Below, in pieces: positions 36,754 through 44,258 of a stretch of DNA of 44,258 nt. The stretch's first letter is position 1; every line of letters begins with the position of its first letter. The stretch comes from Pyrinomonadaceae bacterium (GTDB taxonomy: Bacteria; Acidobacteriota; Blastocatellia; Pyrinomonadales; Pyrinomonadaceae): assembly GCA_019694345.1 (NCBI GenBank), contig JAIBCA010000097.1, positions 1-44,258 of the forward strand, given 5' to 3'. Both the position numbers and the translations under genes were made by a program. The notes beneath the pieces were generated by a model. That model did no database searches. It saw only the letters and a list, made by a program, of their open reading frames with translations, and was not told the DNA's origin.

Positions 36754-39024
36754 ATGAATCGTTTAGTTTTGGCCGCTTCGGCCGTTTTGGTGTTTGCCGG
36801 GGCTGCCGCTGCTCAGGTGCCGCTGACGACTGGTGTCGAGATCCTTAAGGCGGAGGACGCCCGCCGGTATGACGGCGTGCTCGAAAAACTGTTGGCTTCG
36901 CCATCCTCTGACGTGCGAAAGCGCTCAGCGCTTGCCGCGAGCCGGATCGGCGATGAGAGAGCTATCGGGCGGCTGGCCGGTTTACTCGCTGGAGATCCCT
37001 CGGACGACGTGCGGGCGACGGCGGCATTTGCGCTCGGCGAGATCGAATCGATCAACGCTGCAGATGCTTTGCTGGGCGTTCTCGATAAGGATAGACGCCC
37101 CGGTGGAACCGATTCGAGCATCGTGGCACGTGCCGCCGAAGCCGCGGGAAAGATAGCGGCCGCAAACCCAAAGGATGATCGTTCAAAGTTGCTCGGAAAG
37201 GCGATCCTCGCGGTGCTCGATTTCGAGCACAACAAGCGGTCGAGGGCCTTCGACGACATCGTGTTGCTTGGGCTGACCGCGGTGCTGCGCGCACGGCCGG
37301 AAGGCGGAGCCGATTCGGTCAAGAACTTTCTCCGCTACTCGAACCCGCGTATCGTCGGCGATGCGCTTAATACTCTGACCAGGCTACGAGCCAAGAACGC
37401 CAATGCAGAGGTTCGAGAACTTTTATCCACTCATAAGGACGCGGTCGTTAGGGCAAATGCCGCCCGAGTGTTGGGGGCCGCCGAGGACAAGGATTCGTTT
37501 GACCTGCTGCTGAAGGCGGCAATGGGTGATCTCGACCTTCGTGTCCGCGTCGCCGCGATCCGATCGCTGGCCTCACTCAAAGACGCACGGGCCGCCAAAA
37601 GTCTGATCACCCGAGGGAATGAGCTGCTGATACCCGTTCATGGCGACCCTGGTCCGCTGCGTCCGGGACAAAAGGCCACCAACCTGCGGCCGATCGAGGT
37701 CGCGATGCCTAAAAATGAACTGCTCGAGATCGCGACCGCCGTCGGACGGGTGCTTGCCGGAACCGATGACAAAGACGCCCTTGCGTTCCTCAACAAACTC
37801 AACGAGCGGGACAAATTTACAAGCTCCGAGACGTTCGTCGCCATCGCTCGCGTTTCGCCTGATGCGATGCTTCAGATGACGGCTCCGAAGGCAGCGTATT
37901 CTGATTTTCGTATCGCCGCGGCCTATGGACAGGGTTTTGGCGAGATCGCCGCACTCAAGAATGATGCGCTGAATGCAAAGGCCGGTAGTAAATTAACGCA
38001 GTTCGTCGCGTCCATGGCAACGGAAGTCAGGGCGAAAGACCATGAAAAGATGCTGATGGCACTGCCCGACCTGATGCGTGCACAAGCCGCACTGAAACCG
38101 GATAATCTGGACGCGATCCTCAGGAGCCAAATGACGAGCGACGATGTGTTCATTCGGGCCGCAGCCGCCGAACTATTGAGCGAGCGACCATTCTCGAAAG
38201 AGAATTTCGAAGCGATCGCAAAGGCGTTCTCAGTTTCGATGGTCAAGGACAAGCACGATAATGACGCCGCGATCGCCATACTCGACGCCTTGGCAAAACT
38301 CGACAAACCTAACGCCACGGGCTCGATGTTGATGGCATTGAATTCGGGTGATTATCTGGTTCGCAAGAAGGCGTTCGATCTGCTCGACGACCCTGAATTG
38401 TATAAGATGTCGCCCGGCATCCCGTTCATGATCAAAAAAGCGCGTGATGAAGGAAAAGACAAAGTTCAGCCGTACCTCTCGAGGTATGGCTCAAGGCTCG
38501 GCCAGATACTTAACCGCGACGCGGACTATCGACGTGCTTTGTCGCGAAAGAATGGTTCGGTCAGGGCGGTGCTGACCACCGAAAAAGGGGCATTTGCGAT
38601 CGTCTTTGACCCTGAGGAAGCACCGCTGACGGTGGATAATTGGGTCAAACTGGCTCGAACGGGGTATTTCAACGGCCTCGAAGTTCACCGTGTTGTGCCC
38701 AATTTTGTGATGCAGGACGGCGACCCACGCGGAGACGGCAATGGCGGGCCGGGCTGGTCGATCCGCTGCGAGGTCAATATGCTCGGTTACGATCGCGGTG
38801 CGGTCGGTATGGCACTGTCGGGCAAAGACACCGGCGGGTCACAATGGTTTGTCACGCATTCGCCGCAACCGCACCTTGATGGTGGATATACCGTTTTCGG
38901 GCACGTCGACGAAGCGGACATGAAGGTCGTCGATAACATCGTTCGCGGCGATCGTATCATCTCGGTGAAGGTTTTTGAAGGCCCGGTCAGGGCGGCTCCG
39001 CGAACGTCCCTCAAAGCAAAATAG
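36754..39024 (+). CDS. Secreted HEAT-repeat protein with C-terminal cyclophilin domain
   Basis: The 756-residue protein starts with a signal peptide (AASAVLVFAGAAAAQ). Residues about 40-560 are HEAT-like helical repeats (SSDVRKRSALAASRIGDERAIGRLAGLL, DDVRATAAFALGEIES, DLRVRVAAIRSLASLKDARAA and others). The C-terminal 150 residues form a cyclophilin isomerase with the catalytic block VHRVVPNFVMQDGDPRG, GGSQWFVTHSPQPHLDGGYTVFG and the GAVGMALSG strand. It would bind extracytoplasmic clients with the HEAT solenoid and isomerise prolines, hence a chaperone-like role. The smaller cyclophilin at 28705 lacks the repeats. Confidence 0.9.
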   Translation: MNRLVLAASAVLVFAGAAAAQVPLTTGVEILKAEDARRYDGVLEKLLASPSSDVRKRSALAASRIGDERAIGRLAGLLAGDPSDDVRATAAFALGEIESINAADALLGVLDKDRRPGGTDSSIVARAAEAAGKIAAANPKDDRSKLLGKAILAVLDFEHNKRSRAFDDIVLLGLTAVLRARPEGGADSVKNFLRYSNPRIVGDALNTLTRLRAKNANAEVRELLSTHKDAVVRANAARVLGAAEDKDSFDLLLKAAMGDLDLRVRVAAIRSLASLKDARAAKSLITRGNELLIPVHGDPGPLRPGQKATNLRPIEVAMPKNELLEIATAVGRVLAGTDDKDALAFLNKLNERDKFTSSETFVAIARVSPDAMLQMTAPKAAYSDFRIAAAYGQGFGEIAALKNDALNAKAGSKLTQFVASMATEVRAKDHEKMLMALPDLMRAQAALKPDNLDAILRSQMTSDDVFIRAAAAELLSERPFSKENFEAIAKAFSVSMVKDKHDNDAAIAILDALAKLDKPNATGSMLMALNSGDYLVRKKAFDLLDDPELYKMSPGIPFMIKKARDEGKDKVQPYLSRYGSRLGQILNRDADYRRALSRKNGSVRAVLTTEKGAFAIVFDPEEAPLTVDNWVKLARTGYFNGLEVHRVVPNFVMQDGDPRGDGNGGPGWSIRCEVNMLGYDRGAVGMALSGKDTGGSQWFVTHSPQPHLDGGYTVFGHVDEADMKVVDNIVRGDRIISVKVFEGPVRAAPRTSLKAK

Positions 39025-39028
39025 CACG

Positions 39029-39532
39029 ATGGACAATGCTCAAGAGCCTGAGTTTGCGAGATCCAATGGTGAAAGGTTCATTGACGGGGGTGAGCGGATC
39101 TATGACCTTGGTGATGAGATTCTGGTCGTGTGTCCGAAATGCTCCGGAATGGCAAAGGTGATATTGAGCGGCGATCTTCCGGCAAAGCCGACCGGTGACC
39201 TCTTTGCCCCTCGGCGTCTGATATGCACGAAATGTTGGTACAGAAATAATTGGGCTGGGCGAAAGGTAACCATTGGCGAAGCTGTGGACTGGTTCTTCGG
39301 AATGCCGTTGTGGCTAACGGATTCTTGCTGCGGCGAAGTGCTCTGGGCATACAATCTGAGACATCTCGAGATGATCGAGGGCTATGTTGCCGCTAAGCTC
39401 CGCGAACGAACAAAAGGGGGCAGAAATTCGTTTCTTTGCAAGCTGCCGAAATGGTTACAGTCGGCAAAGAATCGCGACGAGATAATGAGGTCGATCCGAA
39501 GGCTTAAAGAGAAGTTAAATGCAGGAAACTGA
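39029..39532 (+). CDS. Zinc-ribbon protein of unknown function
   Basis: I start at ATG 39029, after the HEAT-cyclophilin stop; the longer reading overlaps that gene. The 167-residue protein has two CxxC knuckles, VVCPKCSGMAKV near residue 36 and LICTKCWYRNNW near 65, the arrangement of a TFIIB-type or treble-clef zinc ribbon, plus a CC pair (DSCCGEVLWAYN). The C-terminal half is helical and basic (RDEIMRSIRRLKEKL). Similar bacterial proteins have no known function. It overlaps the DUF4112 gene by 14 bases, indicating coupling. Confidence 0.75.
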   Translation: MDNAQEPEFARSNGERFIDGGERIYDLGDEILVVCPKCSGMAKVILSGDLPAKPTGDLFAPRRLICTKCWYRNNWAGRKVTIGEAVDWFFGMPLWLTDSCCGEVLWAYNLRHLEMIEGYVAAKLRERTKGGRNSFLCKLPKWLQSAKNRDEIMRSIRRLKEKLNAGN

Positions 39533-40046
39533 ACATACAAGGTCGCGTTCTATATATAGCTCGTCCGGGCGACATGTGAGTCAGATCGAGATCGAAGAGG
39601 GCCTCGATAACTTGTCGCACTATCTTGACGGGCTTTTCCGCGTACCGGGCACAGGATGGCGATTCGGGCTCGATGCGGTCATTGGGCTGATCCCGAATGT
39701 CGGCGACACGCTTACTTCATTCGCGTCGTTCTATATCCTGTTTGCGGGTGTCCGATATGGCGTCCCGAAGATCACTCTTTTGCGAATGGCTTTCAACATC
39801 GGCCTTGATTATGTTGTCGGAATGGTGCCTTTTATCGGTGACGCCTTTGATTTTGTGTGGCGTGCCAATAAACAGAATATGGATCTGATCCGTACACGCG
39901 CCGCCGGCCACGGTCAGGGAACGACCGGCGATTATCTATTTGTGTTCGGGTTGATCGCGATCTTGATCCTGATCTTGATGAGTTCGATATTCTTCAGTTT
40001 CTACGTACTTGGCTGGCTGATATGGGCGATCTCAAACAGCTTTTGA
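39519..40046 (+). CDS. DUF4112 membrane protein
   Basis: The 175-residue protein has the DUF4112 signature: LDGLFRVPGTGWRFGLDAVIGLIPNVGD, followed by a helix (FASFYILFAGVRYGV), a second LDYVVGMVPFIGDAFDFVWRANKQN and a final hydrophobic segment of about 30 residues (VFGLIAILILILMSSIFFSFYVLGWLIW). The GLIPxxGD and MVPFxGDxFD repeats are near-palindromic in the family. The function is unknown. A strong terminator follows. Confidence 0.88.
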   Translation: MQETEHTRSRSIYSSSGRHVSQIEIEEGLDNLSHYLDGLFRVPGTGWRFGLDAVIGLIPNVGDTLTSFASFYILFAGVRYGVPKITLLRMAFNIGLDYVVGMVPFIGDAFDFVWRANKQNMDLIRTRAAGHGQGTTGDYLFVFGLIAILILILMSSIFFSFYVLGWLIWAISNSF

Positions 40047-40065
40047 GACGCTGGACAAAATAAAT

Positions 40066-40100
40066 GGCGCTCACCGAACTTACAGTTCAAAATGAGCGCC
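40066..40100 (+). terminator. Terminator after the DUF4112 gene, nested stem
   Basis: GGCGCTCA (40066-40073) pairs perfectly with TGAGCGCC (40093-40100), with GAACT/AGTTC stacked inside around a TAC loop, and TTTAT follows. It separates convergent genes and may work for both strands, since the stop of the redoxin gene lies 20 bases on. Confidence 0.8.
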
Positions 40101-40119
40101 TTTATCGGATTATGGCGAA

Positions 40120-40593
40120 TTAAGCTGCCGCTCCCTGTGGAGCGAACATTTTATCAAGTGCTGTCTGCAGCACGCCGATGCCGAACTCGCCGGCCGCGCG
40201 CGTCTTTAGTTTTCCATCAGCGTCAAACAGATAATAAACGGGCACCCAGCCCTGCTCATTCTGAAAAGCGTCCTTCAGCTTGTGCAGGCTGTCGACCGCG
40301 GTTGGCTCAACTATCTTGTTGGCCTCGATCGCTTCTTTGACGGTCTCAAGGTCAGTATCGGCCTCGTAACGCGGCATGTGAACCGCCACCGTCTGCAGAC
40401 CAAGTTCACCGTATTTGGCCTTGATGTCATTCAAGGCAGGCATCTTATCCTTGCAGATCCCGCATGAGACTGCCCAAAAGTGAACGAGCGTCGGCTTGCC
40501 TTTTACGAGCTCAGCCGTCTCGTCAGCCGTGCCGTTAAACCAGTTGGTCGCCCCTTCGAGGGCCGGCATCGAATCCCCAATTCTCATTGGCAT
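40120..40593 (-). CDS. Cytoplasmic TlpA/ResA-like thiol redoxin
   Basis: The 157-residue thioredoxin-fold protein has the redox motif C44-G-I-C47 in WAVSCGICKDKMPAL, the cis-proline region WVPVYYLFDADGK and a typical C-terminal helix. There is no signal peptide, so unlike membrane-anchored ResA/TlpA it should work in the cytoplasm. It follows the peroxiredoxin by 109 bases on the same strand, and is probably its reductant or a partner. An upstream hairpin may tune its expression. Confidence 0.85.
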   Translation of the reverse strand: MPMRIGDSMPALEGATNWFNGTADETAELVKGKPTLVHFWAVSCGICKDKMPALNDIKAKYGELGLQTVAVHMPRYEADTDLETVKEAIEANKIVEPTAVDSLHKLKDAFQNEQGWVPVYYLFDADGKLKTRAAGEFGIGVLQTALDKMFAPQGAAA

Positions 40594-40632
40594 AGTTTTA
40601 CTCCGTAATAAAGTTCTTGTGCTTAAAGAGTC

Positions 40633-40681
40633 GGGACGTGCGTGACGAGATAAGAAATTCTCGAATACTCAGGCACGTCCC
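40633..40681 (-). promoter_or_regulatory. Hairpin between peroxiredoxin and redoxin genes, possible attenuator
   Basis: GGGACGTGC (40633-40641) pairs perfectly with GCACGTCCC (40673-40681). The loop can form a second 5-bp stem (CGAGA with TCTCG). On the minus strand it is followed by GACTCTTTAAG, a weak T-rich tail, and lies 40 bases before the redoxin ATG. It may be a partial terminator or mRNA-stabilising stem. Confidence 0.5.
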
Positions 40682-40702
40682 AAACACTGCAACACGTTAA
40701 GC

Positions 40703-41284
40703 TCAAACCGTCAGGTTTGAATCACCGGGCTTCCAGTCAGCCGAGCAAAGTCCGCCGGTCTGAAGTCCCTGCAGCACACGAAGGGTTTCATCGACCGAAC
40801 GTCCGATGTTCAGATCATGGACGACCGCGTACTGAAGTACGCCATCCGGGTTGATGATGTAAAGGCCGCGAAGAGCGATGTTTGCTTCCTCGACCAGGAT
40901 GTTGTATGCACGAGCGAGCTTACCGCCAACGTCAGACGCGAGCGGATAACGCAGACCTTCGATACCATTCTTGTCCCGCGGAGTTTTGATCCATGCGCGA
41001 TGCGAGTGTACAGAGTCTGTCGAGATGCCGATGACCTCGGCGCCGACGCCATTGAGCTCATCAAGACGATCCGAAAAGGCGGTCAGCTCAGTCGGGCAGA
41101 CGAATGTAAAATCAAGCGGGTAGAACAAAAGTACCAACCACTTACCCTTGTAATCTGACAATTTAACGTTCTCGGCCAAGGTTTCCATGTTCTTGGTCGA
41201 AGGCATGTTAAAGTCCGGCGCCGGTTTGCCGACCTTGGCCAATGTGACCGTGTTTTCTGTTGCAGTTCCTACAGCTGTTGACAT
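40703..41284 (-). CDS. Typical 2-Cys peroxiredoxin (AhpC/Prx1 type)
   Basis: The 193-residue enzyme reduces hydrogen peroxide and organic hydroperoxides. The peroxidatic cysteine is C63 in YPLDFTFVCPTELTAFSD and the resolving cysteine C180 in GLCSADWKPG, as in typical dimeric Prx1/AhpC. It lacks the GGLG/YF hyperoxidation-sensitive motifs as far as I can see. No ahpF follows; the redoxin downstream is a candidate reductant. It lies 78 bases after perR on the same strand, with a GGAG ribosome site. Confidence 0.93.
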   Translation of the reverse strand: MSTAVGTATENTVTLAKVGKPAPDFNMPSTKNMETLAENVKLSDYKGKWLVLLFYPLDFTFVCPTELTAFSDRLDELNGVGAEVIGISTDSVHSHRAWIKTPRDKNGIEGLRYPLASDVGGKLARAYNILVEEANIALRGLYIINPDGVLQYAVVHDLNIGRSVDETLRVLQGLQTGGLCSADWKPGDSNLTV

Positions 41285-41319
41285 GTTATTAATAGATCTC
41301 CTTGTTTTAATATTTGTTC

Positions 41320-41355
41320 ACCACAGACACACGGCGTTCTCCATGGGTCTGCGGT
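41320..41355. repeat. Short palindrome between perR and the peroxiredoxin gene
   Basis: ACCACAGAC (41320-41328) and GTCTGCGGT (41347-41355) form an inverted repeat with one mismatch around an 18-base loop. The right arm lies just before the perR stop. It resembles the CCACCA/CACGG palindromes of 33494-33576 and may be a degenerate copy. Confidence 0.4.
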
Positions 41356-41362
41356 ACGATTA

Positions 41363-41761
41363 TCAACTTATGCAATCGGGACAGATGCCCCGAAGCACAA
41401 ACTCCAATGATTCCGGTTCAAAGTTAGAATACTTGGCCGCGCGATCAACCAGTTCCTCGGGGTGTTCCATCTCAATATCCGTCAACCTTCCGCACCTGGT
41501 GCAAAGAGCATGGTCGTGACGCGTTGTCATTCGGTCAAACCGGCTCGCGCCGTTGCCAAACTGTATCTCGGCGATCATACCCGAGTCCTTAAGGAACCTG
41601 AGCGAGTTATAAACGGTCGCAAAGCTGATCTCGGGCATCTTGGCTTTAGCGTTCGCAAATACCTCATTTGCGGTCAGGTGCTCATCGGCTGCACGGATAA
41701 CGTCCAAGATGGTCTGTCTCTGTTTGGTTAACCCCGTTCTTTGAGTTGTCGTAACTTCCAT
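41363..41761 (-). CDS. perR: PerR-type Fur-family peroxide sensor
   Basis: The 132-residue regulator has a winged helix (TKQRQTILDVIRAADEHLTANEVF) and the Fur dimer domain. All five candidate regulatory metal ligands of PerR are present: H28, D76, H82, H84 and D95; Asp at the last position (RLTDIEM) rather than Glu favours PerR over Fur. The structural zinc is bound by C87/C90 (CTRC) and C127/C130 (CPDC). It represses peroxide-defence genes until histidine oxidation. A 15-bp Per box overlaps its own promoter, so it is autoregulated, and it heads the prx-redoxin cluster. Confidence 0.92.
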   Translation of the reverse strand: MEVTTTQRTGLTKQRQTILDVIRAADEHLTANEVFANAKAKMPEISFATVYNSLRFLKDSGMIAEIQFGNGASRFDRMTTRHDHALCTRCGRLTDIEMEHPEELVDRAAKYSNFEPESLEFVLRGICPDCIS

Positions 41762-41779
41762 AGCGTTCCATCCTTAGAT

Positions 41780-41810
41780 TTAGAATAATTCTAATATCAA
41801 TGTTTGTCAA
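41780..41810 (-). promoter_or_regulatory. perR promoter with overlapping Per box
   Basis: Read on the minus strand, -35 TTGACA (41805-41810) and -10 TATTCT (41782-41787) are 17 bases apart. The 15-bp palindrome TTAGAATAATTCTAA (41780-41794) covers the -10 and has the 7-1-7 inverted-repeat form of Per boxes. PerR bound here would block RNA polymerase. A ribosome site (AAGGA) precedes the ATG at 41761. Confidence 0.85.
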
Positions 41811-41953
41811 TGGTCGGGGACTCTTTTTTGGAGGCATTCAAGTTTTGAATAGATGTGACCATTGACGTTATGACCAGGCAACACCGGAACATGGACTGAT
41901 GGCAGATGCCTCAGATCCGCCCAAATGCGAGTATTGCCACACAGCGGTGCGTA

Positions 41954-43108
41954 TTACTTTTTTGCCGGACTCGTGTCTATTAGCAGCTTTCGACGAGCCT
42001 GAACTATGAGGCCGGGCCGCTTCGACATCACGTCGATAATGCGTTCGGCGATACCGCGGGTCTCGACGACCGGTATTTTAGGCATATACGTCACGACGTA
42101 TGCAGCATCGATCATGCGGGCAACGAGCGGTGCCTTGAGCTCCATCTCGGCAGGTGAAAGCGGCAGAATAAATTCGCCATTGGTGTTTTCCGCAAGCCGT
42201 TCGAGACGCTCCTGTGCGTCCTCGAGGTCGGCTTTGCGCGACTTCATGCGTTTGATAAGGGTGCGATCCAAGCTGATGGTCTTGGCGCGCGGAGCAGTCG
42301 CGGTGTCTCGGACGCCGTTCGGCAGGCCGGCGGCGACCTCGTCCGGCATGGCCTTGGGCGGAGGCGAGTTTGAGATGCCCTTTGTTCGCGGTTCGATATC
42401 GCCGGACTCCATCAGGGTGTAGCTGAGCACGTGGACGCTGATGTCGGTGGTGAGCAGGCGCTGAAAGGCGTCAAACTTGGCCGACGAGCGGCCCTGGCTG
42501 TCCGTACCGTCAGTGATCAGGACAAGGTGGCGATTTTCGATCGGTGCGCGGAGCATAAAGTCCGTCGCCATCGTGATCGCGTCAACAAAGGCCGAGCGGC
42601 GTCCGAAATTGGTCTTTCGGGAGATGGCGGCGAGTGTCTGTGAGCGGTCGGTTGTCCATTCGTCGACGATCTCGGGCCGGTCGCTATACTGCATAACGGC
42701 GATGGAGTCGCCAGGGGCGAGCGCGAGTGCGACGGCGCGGGCGACGGAGCGCGTCTTGTCCAGGCTCTTGACCGAGCGGAGTTCGCCGCCGGTGTCCATC
42801 AATATAAGCACATTGGCGGGCAGACGCCTGACGCTCGTCGGCTGATGCAGGCGGTCATTCTCGGTGATGACGAGGTCGCCGGCGGTGACGCCGCTAAAGA
42901 ATTTTCCACTTTCGTCAAAGGCGAGAACGTTCAGTTTGATCTCCTCGGTCGTAACGCGAACGGTATCGTCGGCGGGTGTCGGTGTAGGTGTCTGCTGGAC
43001 GCGGCCGCTCTGTGCAAATGCGCTCGCGGCGGAGGCGGTGAGCAGGATGAACGTGACCGCAAGGGCGATAACGGAGCGGGCAACGATCGTGGCAAAAGCG
43101 CGTTTCAT
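41954..43108 (-). CDS. Secreted VWA-domain protein with a degenerate MIDAS
   Basis: I start at ATG 43108 (MKRAFATIVARS), which gives 384 residues and a signal peptide (ending SAFAQ); the longer frame reads into the neighbouring gene. Residues about 45-95 resemble the acidobacterial VWA prelude (VNVLAFDESGKFFSGV, DLVITENDRLHQP). The VWA domain begins LILMDTGGELRS: at the metal site D105-T-G-G-E replaces DxSxS, so both serines are lost, while TDGTDS of motif 3 remains. It may bind partners without metal. A Pro/Thr-rich linker precedes the domain. It follows the SDR gene by 47 bases. Confidence 0.82.
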   Translation of the reverse strand: MKRAFATIVARSVIALAVTFILLTASAASAFAQSGRVQQTPTPTPADDTVRVTTEEIKLNVLAFDESGKFFSGVTAGDLVITENDRLHQPTSVRRLPANVLILMDTGGELRSVKSLDKTRSVARAVALALAPGDSIAVMQYSDRPEIVDEWTTDRSQTLAAISRKTNFGRRSAFVDAITMATDFMLRAPIENRHLVLITDGTDSQGRSSAKFDAFQRLLTTDISVHVLSYTLMESGDIEPRTKGISNSPPPKAMPDEVAAGLPNGVRDTATAPRAKTISLDRTLIKRMKSRKADLEDAQERLERLAENTNGEFILPLSPAEMELKAPLVARMIDAAYVVTYMPKIPVVETRGIAERIIDVMSKRPGLIVQARRKLLIDTSPAKK

Positions 43109-43155
43109 TAGCGGGTTTGATGCCCAAAGGCCGTAAAGCTTTGCACCGTGTCGGC

Positions 43156-44226
43156 CTATAGCTTGGGAAACTCCTCGACAAAATCGAGTAGATTCCCGAC
43201 GTAATCGCCAAACCGCGGACAGGCAATGCCGTGCCCGGCGAGCAGGGCGTCGGCGACGCTGGCGTCGTAGGTCTGCGAGATAAAAAAGTACGGCACACCG
43301 GCATGCGGCAGGCCGGTCAGCGGCGGCGAGATACGCGTGGATAGAAACCACTCGACCAGCTTCGGCGGCGGGCCAAATTCCGACCGGCGGCCGGTCATAT
43401 CGTGTGCGATCGTGTCAAAAAGCTCGGCCGTCGTCAGAGGCGAAGGGTCGGCGATGGCGATGGTCTTGCCAATGGCGGCGGTATCGCGGGCGAGGGCGGC
43501 GATCGCGTCTACCACAAAATCGACCGGCACCAGATTGAGTCGGACCTTGTCATTGCCGACATTTACCAGCCGAAGCAGCACCGGTGCCTTGCGCAGGTAC
43601 TGGATCAGGTAATAGATGCCGTCGTACTTGACGGTCTCGCCGGTGACCGAGTCGCCGACGACGACGGACGGGCGAAAGATGGTCATTGGCAGGTCGGCCT
43701 TAAGCCGGTCAACCTCGACTTCGGCCAGGTACTTGGTTTCCTCGTAAAAATTGCGGAACCCGGCATCGTGCTCGAGCTCGGTTTCGAGAATACGGCCCTT
43801 ACGCCGGCCGGCGACGTAGCAGGTCGAAATATAGTTGTAACGGCGAAGGTTTTTGACCGACCGGACAAAGGCGTTGACATTTCGAGTGCCCTCGAGATTG
43901 ACCTTAAAGGCCAGGTCACGCTCGACGGCGAGGTCGTACACGGCCGCAAGGTGAAATACGTCGGTCGTCTCGAACAAAATAGTCTCGAGATCCTCCGGGT
44001 CGATGCCTAGATCGGGTTTGGTGATGTCGCCCTCGACTATCACAAAGCTCTCGAGCGGCACGCCGGTCTCCTCGGCAATATCCTCGATGTCCTCGATCGC
44101 CTGATCGACAAATTGCGGCTGGACGAGCAGATAAAACTGCGTTTCAGACCGCGCGAGCCGCGCCACCAGCCGCCCTGCGATAAACCCCGGAAACCCCGTA
44201 ATAAAGATCGACTCTCGGTACAACAT
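43156..44226 (-). CDS. Extended SDR / NAD-binding reductase (male-sterility type)
   Basis: The 356-residue protein starts at ATG 44226 (MLYRESIFITGFPGFIAG). The nucleotide-binding loop is TGFPGFIAGRLV, with D/E-loop acids in VIVEGDITKPDLG, and the catalytic YxxxK is in NFYEETKYLAE, preceded by ISTCYV. Sequence fits the NAD_binding_4 (fatty acyl-CoA reductase / male sterility) branch of extended SDRs rather than sugar epimerases, yet the substrate is unknown. A 32-base leader remains before the window end. It is upstream of the VWA gene on the same strand, so the two may be co-transcribed. Confidence 0.85.
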   Translation of the reverse strand: MLYRESIFITGFPGFIAGRLVARLARSETQFYLLVQPQFVDQAIEDIEDIAEETGVPLESFVIVEGDITKPDLGIDPEDLETILFETTDVFHLAAVYDLAVERDLAFKVNLEGTRNVNAFVRSVKNLRRYNYISTCYVAGRRKGRILETELEHDAGFRNFYEETKYLAEVEVDRLKADLPMTIFRPSVVVGDSVTGETVKYDGIYYLIQYLRKAPVLLRLVNVGNDKVRLNLVPVDFVVDAIAALARDTAAIGKTIAIADPSPLTTAELFDTIAHDMTGRRSEFGPPPKLVEWFLSTRISPPLTGLPHAGVPYFFISQTYDASVADALLAGHGIACPRFGDYVGNLLDFVEEFPKL

Positions 44227-44258
44227 CAATTTCTATGATAGCAGATGGGATAGGTATC

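Noticed and set aside
41899..42009. Plus-strand 36-residue ORF with a CxxC pair
   Set aside because: It overlaps the 3' end of the VWA gene on the other strand, has no ribosome site and no further support.

Overview
The window reads as ordinary, gene-dense bacterial chromosome with moderately high GC, short intergenic gaps and genes on both strands. Gene content points to an acidobacterium, most likely class Blastocatellia: an E1 alpha-beta fusion, FG-GAP/VCBS exported proteins, a DUF4112 protein, a secreted HEAT-cyclophilin protein and a winged-helix/hydrolase/cyclase fusion. This placement is inference from content; there is no rRNA marker. I found no tRNA, rRNA, CRISPR array or prophage.

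Layout. Bases 1-730 are a scar: the end of an IS3-family element (minus strand) abuts a fragment of an RHS/YD-repeat gene, followed by an unrecognised open stretch. Next come a 54-residue membrane protein translationally coupled to clpA, then thrB, and divergently thrC-thrA, giving the aspartate-to-threonine branch. From 7.9 to 11.1 kb a minus-strand run holds pirin, an O-methyltransferase, a response regulator with a degenerate receiver, and an alanyl-tRNA synthetase reduced to its catalytic core. msrB, a structured intergenic stretch, a fasciclin-domain protein and recX follow. truB starts a plus-strand run with an alpha/beta hydrolase, a four-helix membrane protein and a class IV aminotransferase.

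From 16.5 to 20.3 kb a minus-strand operon encodes a winged-helix/alpha-beta hydrolase/cyclase-like fusion and a secreted serine hydrolase, with tandem 11-12 bp direct repeats just upstream. Then come an exported FG-GAP protein, an SLC13 permease with TrkA-C domains, a flippase-like membrane protein, acyl-CoA dehydrogenase, GNAT, a radical SAM protein, TPR, VOC, two secreted cyclophilins (one fused to HEAT repeats), an M1 peptidase, the 2-oxoacid dehydrogenase E1 fusion, an AlkZ-related protein, a glycine-zipper protein and OsmC.

The right end holds a peroxide-defence cluster, perR then a 2-Cys peroxiredoxin then a cytoplasmic TlpA-like redoxin. A 15-bp Per-box palindrome overlaps the -10 of a consensus-like promoter before perR. 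A VWA-domain protein and an SDR-type dehydrogenase close the window.

The most unusual items are the core-only AlaS next to the degenerate response regulator, the triple-domain regulator with a probably inactive cyclase domain and its repeat array, the long paired element between the fasciclin gene and msrB, and the small coupled membrane protein after clpA. None is proven to be a new system from sequence alone.
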